64,000 nt of DNA from the NCBI GenBank assembly GCA_948144175.1, contig CANXME010000217.1, positions 59,318 through 123,317 of the forward strand, written 5' to 3'. The stretch is from Closterium sp. NIES-65 (Eukaryota > Streptophyta > Zygnematophyceae > Desmidiales > Closteriaceae). The notes beneath the pieces are model-generated. The model was not told the origin of the DNA. It was given only the letters and a program-made list of their open reading frames with translations, and ran no database searches. Of the stretch, positions 1 through 9,200 are shown one piece after another. Each line of letters opens with the position of its first letter. Position 1 is the stretch's first letter. Position numbers and translations under genes: made by a program.

Positions 1-279
1 AAATAGCCACAGTCAGGGGCTGATCTCCAGGGAGCACCCCCCGTTGCATCTCACTTCCCATACTCCGCGTCGCTTCACCTCGCAGCCGTCATTCTCATTT
101 CCGCGTGTCGCTCGCTTTCACCGATTCATCTCAGCTCTCCACGTTTCAACTTGCGGACTTGACGCGCCTCGACAGCCCTTCCAGTGCTAAACTCGACCAG
201 CGCTGTGAATCCGACGCTGCTTCAGTGGCAGGAAGACTCACCCAAACGAGTCATTACAGATTCGAACATCACGAATCCA
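1..279 (+). other. Upstream/5' leader of OXA2-like gene
   Basis: No coding feature is supported. The reading frame of the downstream gene is open from an ATG at 184, but the ATG at 280 begins a better mitochondrial presequence, so this stretch is taken as promoter and 5' leader. A CCAAT-type pentamer is visible near 276, but no TATA box is convincing. Confidence 0.4.
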
Positions 280-3200
280 ATGCCGTCACCGCTTCTCCTG
301 CGCCGCCTCTCCGCCCTTCGCCGCCGTTCCTCTCCCCACTCCCGCCTCCTGCCAGCTTTAATCTCTCACTCACCCTCCTCCGCCTCATCCTCCTCCTCAT
401 CCTCCTCCCTTCGTGCTTCTCACTTCTCCTCTCCCTCCTCTCCCTCCTTTGCTCGACTCACCTCTCCCGAACCTTCCATTTCTCGGATTTCCTCAACCCA
501 ATCCCCCTCTCCCGTGTCTGTCTCTCATTGGCCCTCCGTCTTTCCCTCACCCAACCGGCCACTTGACACGTCAGCAGCAGCCCCGTTGGTCGATTCGCCA
601 ATCCCATCCTCCAGCCAATCAGTGACGTGTCAAAATGCCACTGGTGCTTCCCTGCCAAGCCCATCAGTCATCAGGCCATCGTCGCCGTTCATCGGATCTG
701 CTGAGAACCAATCACTGTCCAGCCGAACCATTTTCAACCAATCACCGTCTAGCCAACCCCTGTTAAGCCAAGCACACCTACGGTTACGCTTCAGCTGTCA
801 CCTCTTATACAACTCCCACTTTGTACGCAGCTATCCGCCACACCACTACCTTCTAAGCACACGAGGATTCGCAAGTGACACGCTCCTGCCACTCCAAATC
901 GAAGCATCTGATAACAGATCGTCCCATAGCGAGTCCTCCTATAACGCATCAGAAGCAGCTGGCAACCACAGTATCACCACTCTAAACACCTGGGACCGTG
1001 ACTCAGAACCCCAGGAGCGAGGGTCAGGATTTGAAAGGTCTCAAGACTGGGTTCAGTGGAGGGGTGACGAAGCACACGCAGGGTCGTCAGGATCAGATTC
1101 TGATGGTTTGATAGACGCTGCAGCAGCAGTAGGCGCAGGGAGGGGGGGAGACGCAACAGGAGCAGTGGGAGCAGCAGCGGGGGCAGCAGGGTGGTTGGGT
1201 GGCTGGGCGTGGCTGGGTGTGCCTGTAGACGCTGTGACTCAAATGGTGTCCTCGATACAAGCCACCACAGGAGCCCACTGGTGAGACTCGCATTGCCTGA
1301 CAGTGTTCGCTTCTGAGTTGGAAGTTTCAAAACTCACCTGATTGCCCGACAATGCTCGTTCTTTTCTACGAATGAATCGACCGTCTTTTCTTCAGTAATG
1401 CCATGTTTTGAGTCGACTTAAAACTCGACTCAGTAATGCCATGTTTTGAGTCGACTCAAAACTCGACTCAGTAATGCCATGGCTTTTTAACGTTGCAAAT
1501 TGTCCGTTATGTACTTGTATGCTTTCTTTTCTTCTTTGCTCATGCACACACCCGCCACAATTTCTCTCTGTCATGCCAGGTGGCTCACGCTGATTGGCTC
1601 CACCCTCGCTCTCCGCCTGGCGCTCTTCCCCCTCACGTGGCATCAGATGAGCATCAGCTCCCAGCTCGCTGCCCTGGGACCCAAACGTATGTCACGTTCC
1701 CCTTTTTATCCAAGTGCGACTTAGGCACACTCTCTATAACTATAATCACCTGCCTCACTCTCTCCGCCTCTCACTCTTCCCCCTCACGTGGGTGGCATCA
1801 AATGAGCTACATCAGCTTGTAGCTCGCCGCCCTGGGACCCAAATGTATGCCGATTCCTCCTTCTATCCAGAAGTTTCTTTGACACACGCTCTTTACTCGC
1901 CCCGATTTACGCTCTTCCCCCTCACGTGGCATGAGATGAGCATCCGCTCGCAGCTCGCCGCACTGGGGCATACATACATGTACGCCACCCCCTCTTTTGT
2001 TTTCTCTTCTTAAACTGCATAGACACACAACTCTGCATTCCCCCGCCCCTCACACTCTCCCCCTCGCGCTCTTCCCCCTCACACTCTCCCCCTCGCGCTC
2101 TTCCCCCTCACGCTCTCCCCCTCGCGCTCTTCCCCCTCACGTGGCATCAGATCAGATGAGCATCAGCTCGTGGCTCGATGCCCTGGGACCCAAATGTACG
2201 CCGCATCGCTTTGCTGAATCATGCTTAAGTGAGGAGGAGGCAGGCCATGGCAACAAGCATGAGGTCGTTTTTGAGGCGCCTCAAAAACGACCTCAAGGAG
2301 GCAGGACAAATTTTGAGTCGACTCAAAAATCGACTTACTACACATGGCAACAAGCATGAGGTCGTTTTTGAGGCGCCTTTTGAGGCTTTTGAGGCGCCTC
2401 AAAAACGACCTCAAGGAGGCAGGGCATGGCAACAAGCATGAGTGCTGAAGCAGAGGCGTGGCGTGGGAGGAGAAGTAGGGCGAGCGAGCCACGTACGAAA
2501 TTTGAGGCGCCTCAAAAATCGTCTTAGGAGAAGTAGAGCGAGCCATGTACGAAAAGCCACGGGCGAGCCACCTACAAAAATCTCCTTTTCACGCACTCAC
2601 GCTCCTATCCTCCTGCCCCTCTCCCCATCCCCACCACTCTTCACCGCCCCTTCCTCGCCCCAGTGCCCCGCCCTTCCGTCTCCCCGGCAGTAACATGACA
2701 TGGCAGCAGGCGTGGGCCATGAGGCAGAGGAGGAGGAGAGTAGGGCAAGCCACGTACGAAAAGCCACGTGTAGAGAGGGTATTTTTGAGACGTGGTATTT
2801 TTGACACGTACAAAAACACCCTCTCTACACGGAGAGTTGGGCGAGCCACGTACGAAAATTTCCTGCTCACGCACTCTCCCTCCTGTCCCCCTCCCCCTCT
2901 CCCCTTCCCCTCCAGTGCCCCCTCCCTTCCCACTCCCCGGCAGTGGCATGACATGGCAGCAGGCATGGTCGCTGAGGCAGAGGAGGAGAAGGCGGACGAG
3001 AGGGGCGGGCCATGTACTGATCCCAACTCGTGCTGTTTCCCTCCTGTCCTCCTCCCCACCTCCCCGTCTCTCCCAGTGCCCCCGCCCTTCCCTCTCCCTG
3101 GCAGTGGCATGACATGGCAGCAGGCATGGGCGCTGAGGCAGAGGAGGAGGAAACAGTTGAACGCGCCCTCTGCGCTCTGGCTGCTCGCTGCTCCTGCTGT

Positions 3201-6200
3201 GCAGGTAGGGTGGAAGAAGGGTGAAGTGAGGGGGAGTGAGAGAGTGTGAGTAACGGTTGGTTGGTCCGCAGTGTGTGTGAGGAGAGCATGAGCGCTGAAG
3301 CAGAGGAGGAGAACACAGTTGAATGCGCCCTCCGCACAGCAGGAGCCGCGAGCAGCCATTCAACTGTTTACTCCGCACTCTGGCTGCTCGCGGCTTCTGC
3401 TGTGCAGGTAGGGCGGAAAAGCTGGGGCTGTGCTTTCTGTGGGAAAAATGGGAATATTGGGACAAATGTTGCTTTGAGTCAGTTGCTTCACACCCACCCT
3501 GTATGTAATGCTCTAGAACTGACTCAGTTGTCATCTCTGACCGTTCACTGTAATGGTTTGGTTTGTTTTTTCTTCTTCTTTTTAGGCGTTCAGTTGTCAC
3601 TATCCTGAGCAATCATTGTCACTTTCCTACCATAGGTATGCCACAGGATAGCACTCTTTTTCGCCTGGGTCTTCAACATTTGAAGCGCCTTAAGCACTTC
3701 TCCACTCCTTTCCACCCTCCCACTCATACCGCATTCCACCATATCCCACTCTTCTTCACCTGGATCTTCACATGGTCTTCCCTACCCCTTTGGGAAAGTA
3801 TTCACCCGTTCCCTCCCTCACTCCCACTGCTACCCCATGCCATGCCATCCCACCGCATCCCACCAGATCCCACTCTTCTTCACCTGGATCTTCACCATGC
3901 GTCACATGGCGCTATCAGCGCACCCAGGATTCGATGTGGTGAGTGGCAGTCTTCCCCATGTGTGTGTTCAAGTAGTAGCTTCAGCCTTCATGTGGTGGGT
4001 GTTATTGTTTGGATCTTCACCATGCGTCACATGGCGCTATCAGCGCACCCAGGATTCGATGTGGTGAGTGGCAGTCTTCCCCATGTGTGTGTTCAAGTAG
4101 TAGCTTCAGCCTTCATGTGGTGGGTGTTATTGTTTGGATCTTCACCATGCGTCACATGGCGCTATCAGCGCACCCAGGATTCGATGTGGTGAGTGGCAGT
4201 CTTCCCCATGTGTGTGTTCAAGTAGTAGCTTCAGCCTTCATGTGGTGGGTGTTATTGTTTGGATCTTCACCATGCGTCACATGGCGCTATCAGCGCACCC
4301 GGGATTCGATGTGGTGAGTGGCAGTGACTCCCATGTGTACGTTCATAGTTATTCGACTAAAAAATGCACTAGCTTGAGCCTTCATGTGGTGGGTGTTGTT
4401 TGGATCATCACCGCGCCGCACATTCCCTCGTGAAGCGAGGTTGTTTTTGAGACGTCTCAAAAACACTAGCTTGAGCCTTCATGTGGTGGGTGTTGTTTGG
4501 ATCATCACCGCGCCGCACATTCCCTCGTGAAGCGAGGTTGTTTTTGAGACGTCTCAAAAACACTAGCTTCAGCCTTCATGTGGTGGGTGTAGTTTGGATC
4601 ATCACCGCGCGTCACATTCCCTACTCGACACACCCAGCACTAGCTGGTTCAATCATTATAGCTGTTCAGTTCTCACTGCGGGATTACTTGGCTCACATAA
4701 CGTATCATCATGGTGGCATCCCGTGTTTTGAGACGACTCAAAGCGTGCCTCGCATTACGTGCCATCACGACGGCGGCCCCCTCATTGCCTATTTGCCTTT
4801 CAGTCAGGGCGGGGTGTCTCATCTGTGGTACAAGGATATCACATCTCCTATTTGCTTGTTTTCCCTAACAAGGATATCGCATCTCCTATTTGCTTGTTTT
4901 CCCTAACAAGGATATCGCATCTCCTATTTGCTTGTTTTCCCTAACAAGGATATCGCATCTCCTATTTGCTTGTTTTCCCTAACAAGGATATCGCATCTCC
5001 TATTTGCTTGTTTTCCCTAACAAGGATATCGCATCTCCTATTTGTGGTACAGGGATCTCGGATTTTTAGGACTTCACATCTCCTAACCCCCACAATCATG
5101 TGCTCCCTTTGCCCCTACCAGGGCGGGTGTCTGTGGTTCGAGGACCTCACAGCGTTCCCTCAAGGCGTGCTGGGTTGGGTCTTTCCCCTCTTCATCGCTG
5201 GATCATTCTACTCCTCGCTGCAGGTGCATTTGCTCTCTCTGACTTTCTCTGCTCTCTCTGTCTCTGTGCAAGGGCGTGTAATTGATGATGCCAATGCACA
5301 GGATGGGAATTGCGAGAAAGCAACTACAGCCAATTCACAGCCACTTCACTGCTGCTGCTCCCGTTGCCCTCCCTCTACCCTCTTCGTCTCTTCTTGTGCA
5401 AGGGCGCGTAAGTTATGATGCCGCTGCACAAAATGGGTGTTGCGTGCACCCACAGCAACTTTGCCATCTCATTCCCTGCCCCTTCATCCCCCACCCCGCC
5501 TTACGTATCCCTCTCCTTCTGCTCTCCTTGTCTCTCTCTGAGAAAGGACGCGTAGGTGATGATGCCGTTGCACAAAATGGGTGTTGCGAGCACCCACAGC
5601 CCTGCCATCTAACTCCCTACTTCACACCCCCCACCTTCCCCCCCACCCTCGCACGTTTCTCTCTCCCTCTCCTCTCCTTGTCTCTCTCTGTGCAAGGGCG
5701 TGTAGGTGATGATGCCGCGGCACAAGATGGGTGCACTCACCACAGCATCACCATCTTACCTTCCCTTCCCCACCTCCGTCTGCGTGCCCTCTCCCTGCTT
5801 CCTGTTCCCTCCCTCTGCTCTCCCTCTCTCTCTCTGTGCAAGGGCGTATAGGTGATGATGCCGCTGCACAAGATGGGTGTGCACACTGCGTCTGACAAGG
5901 CCATGCTGGTGAGGGGTGCTGAGTTGTGCTGAGGAGAGCTGCAGGGTGCTAAGGGGTGCTGGGCTGGGGTGCTGGTGGTGAGTGCTGAGGGGTGCCGGTG
6001 GCAGCAGGTGCTTAAGAATGACTGAATTATTCTTGTCAATGCTCATGCGTGTATTCTTTTGTGTGTGCTGAGCTTCACTCTTCATCTCCTTCCCCTTCTC
6101 TCGATCCACCCCCTCTTTTCATTCCCCCCCTTCTCCTCTCCTTCCACTTCCGTGACTCCCACAAAGCCTTCTGAAGCCTTCTGTAACTCCTCCTCTCCTC

Positions 6201-9200
6201 CCCATCCACTCCACCCATCTCATTCCCCTCAGTCCCCTTCCCTCCTCTCTCCCTCCCCCACCGTCACTCGGCCCTGCCCACCCACACCAGGCCTACCGAA
6301 CCTTCCTCGAATTCCTCACTCTCCCGACTCTCTATGCTGCACTCAACGTTCCCCAGGTGATTTTAATTTTGAGACGTCTCAAAACTACTCTTTCTACACG
6401 TGGTTCCTCCTCTCTCTCCCAACTCTCTATGCTGCACTCAACGTTCCCCAGCCCAGGTGACTATAGTCTATACCAGGTGATGCCAGCAACAAGTAACTGC
6501 AGCTTTCAAACTAGTCTTGAGGCGCCTCTGAACTAGACTCCTCTTGAATTCCTCACTCTCCCAACTCTCTATGCTGCACTCAACGTTCCCCAGGTAGTTT
6601 AGGAAATGACTGTTGGAGGTGATTGTAGCAGGTGGTTTCAGCAGGCCACTGGTTTGGGATGGTATGTTAGCGCAGGGGCAGCAGGGGCAGTGCGTTGGAT
6701 TGGGTGTTGTCCAACGCGCCTGTTAAGCCCCCACTACTGCATTTCAACCGAGGTGACTTTTGAGTCGACTCAAAAGTCATGGCAGGGGCAGCGCCTTGGA
6801 TGTTTGTCCTGTCATCATTGCACCCTCTACTGCTGGGATGTTGGATGTTGGGATGTTGGATGTTGGGATGTTGGATGTTGAGATGTTGGAATGTTGGGAT
6901 GTTGGGATGTTGGGATGTTGGGATGTTGGGATGTTGGGATGTTTTTGAGTCGACTCAAAAGCAGACTGCTGGGATGTTGGATGTTGGATGTTGGGATGTT
7001 GGGATGTTGGATGTTGGGATGTTGGATGTTGGGATGTTGGGATGTTGGGATGTTGGATGTTGGGATGTTGGATGTTGGGATGTTGGGATGTTGGGATGTT
7101 TTTGAGTCGACTCAAAAGCAGACTGCTGGGATGTTGGATGTTGGGATGTTGGGATGTTGGGATGTTGGATGTTGGATGTTAAGCACCCTCTACTGCATTT
7201 CAGCCGCTTCAACCTGTTTCACCTCTCTCCACTCCCCCTTACCCACAAAACCCCAGGCAGTGCACGTGTACTGGCTCACCAACAACACCTTCACTCTCGC
7301 TCATCATCATACCTGTTTATCCACCTCCACCTCTTTCTACCCCTCTTTAACTCGTTTCACTGTTGTCCACTCCTCCTTCCCCACACCCCAGGCAGTGCAC
7401 GTGTACTGGCTTACCAACAACACCTTCACTCTCGCTCAGGTGCCCACCCTACCCCTCTGCATCCCTTCCCATCATTTCCTTCACTCCCCCTCCCTTCACT
7501 TCCCATCCCTTCACCTCCCATCCCTACCTCTCCTGCATCTTCCCTTCCCATCCTTCCCATTCCTTCCACCCTTTTCGTCCCTTGCCATCTCTTTCCATCC
7601 CTTCTTATCCCATCCAATTCTTTCACCTACCTCGCCTTCCCATGTCTTATCGTCCCTTCCTTCTCATCCCTTGCCATCTCCTCCCATCCCTTCTCATGCC
7701 ATGAGATTCCTTCTCCTACCTTCCCTCCCATCCCTTCTCCTCCCTTCCCGTCCAACTCCTTCATCCCTCTCCATGCCACTGCACGCCCCTGTATCTCTCC
7801 TCCGCATGAATCTGTTGTTAAGCCATATAACCACCACACTGCACTGTTTTAAACCCCCCCTTATCCCCTGCCGCACCTCTGTATCCCCCCTCGCCCCTTT
7901 GCCTTGGCACTCCAGTTCCCTCATCCATTGCCTTCGCCTTGCCTTGCCTTGCCTCTCAGCTTTTGAGACGTCTCAAAAGTCATCCATTGCCTTCGCCTTG
8001 CCTTGCCTCTCAGCCTGCCCCCCATCGCACACCTGCATGCCATGCAGCATGAAGCCAGAACACCATCGTAGTGCACCGCTTTGAACCACTCTGTCCACAC
8101 TTCCTTCACTCCACTCTCCGCAGGCCTTGGCACTCCGGTACCCCACCATCCATCAAGCCGTAGGCCTGCCTGCCCACCATGGCACAGCTACAGGCCATTC
8201 AGCATTCAGCCATAGCACCTCGATGATGCACCGCTCTGAACCACTGTGTCTGTCTCCTGTTTCTCCCTTTTTCTCCCCTTATCCGCAGGCATTGGCTCTG
8301 CGATCCCCCACCATCCGTCAAGCCGTAGGTCTGCCTGCCCACCATGGCACAGCTACAGGCCTTGCACCGCTTGAAACCATTATGTCCCCGCTCTCCCCCT
8401 TTTCTCTCTCCCCTGTCTCCCCAGGCATTGGCACTCAGATCCCCCACCATCCGTCAAGCCTTAGGTCTGCCCACCATGGCACAGCTACAAGCCTTGCAGC
8501 AGCAGTATCACGCTCGGGCTGCTGCATCCTCTAGCCCTGCTGCTGCTGCGAATGGTGCTGGGAATGGTGATGCCACCAGTTTTGGAGGCGCGGGGAGTGT
8601 GGGGGGGTTGATATCAGAGCAGGAGATTGCGCGGATGACAAACCCACATACTTTGCTTGTGGTGAGTCCCTTTTGTGATTGGTTTGTAGGGGTCTAGGAA
8701 AAACTGTCGGTTGTGGGGTTCCCTTTTCTGAGAATCCCTTTTGTGATTGGTTTCCCTTTTCTCAAAAAACAGTTGTGGGGTTCCCTTTTCTGCACAACTG
8801 ACAGATCCCCATGGCTGATAGACGTTCCGAATGCACCTTTGCTTGTATAAGTCTGAAATTTTGAAACGCCAGGCATGAGACTGTAAGTATTATGGGACTG
8901 TATGGCCAAGAGGCCCTTTTAATTCCACTGATACTAATTTAGTCTTGAGAGACGTCTCAAAGTGACTTATAAGTCGACTCAGAAGTCGCCTAGATTATTA
9001 ATCATGCGGATGTTTTGTCTTTTAGTTGACTCAAAAGAGGTCGCCTATATTATTAATCTCGCGGATGTTTTCTTTTAGACGTCTCAGAACCATAGACATC
9101 GTGAGACACGAAACGCAATGCTTGCGACTGTACGGCCACAGTATACCTTACTAATTCTCTGCAAGATCTGGACTCCTGGTTGTAATTTGTGGAGCACCGC

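Noticed and set aside
184..279. ATG at 184 as the OXA2 start
   Set aside because: In frame and possible, but it puts 32 residues without presequence character ahead of the strongly Arg-rich MPSPLLLRR start; kept only as an alternative.
4832..5059. CRISPR-like 38-bp repeats
   Set aside because: Head-to-tail minisatellite without spacers, in a eukaryotic intron.
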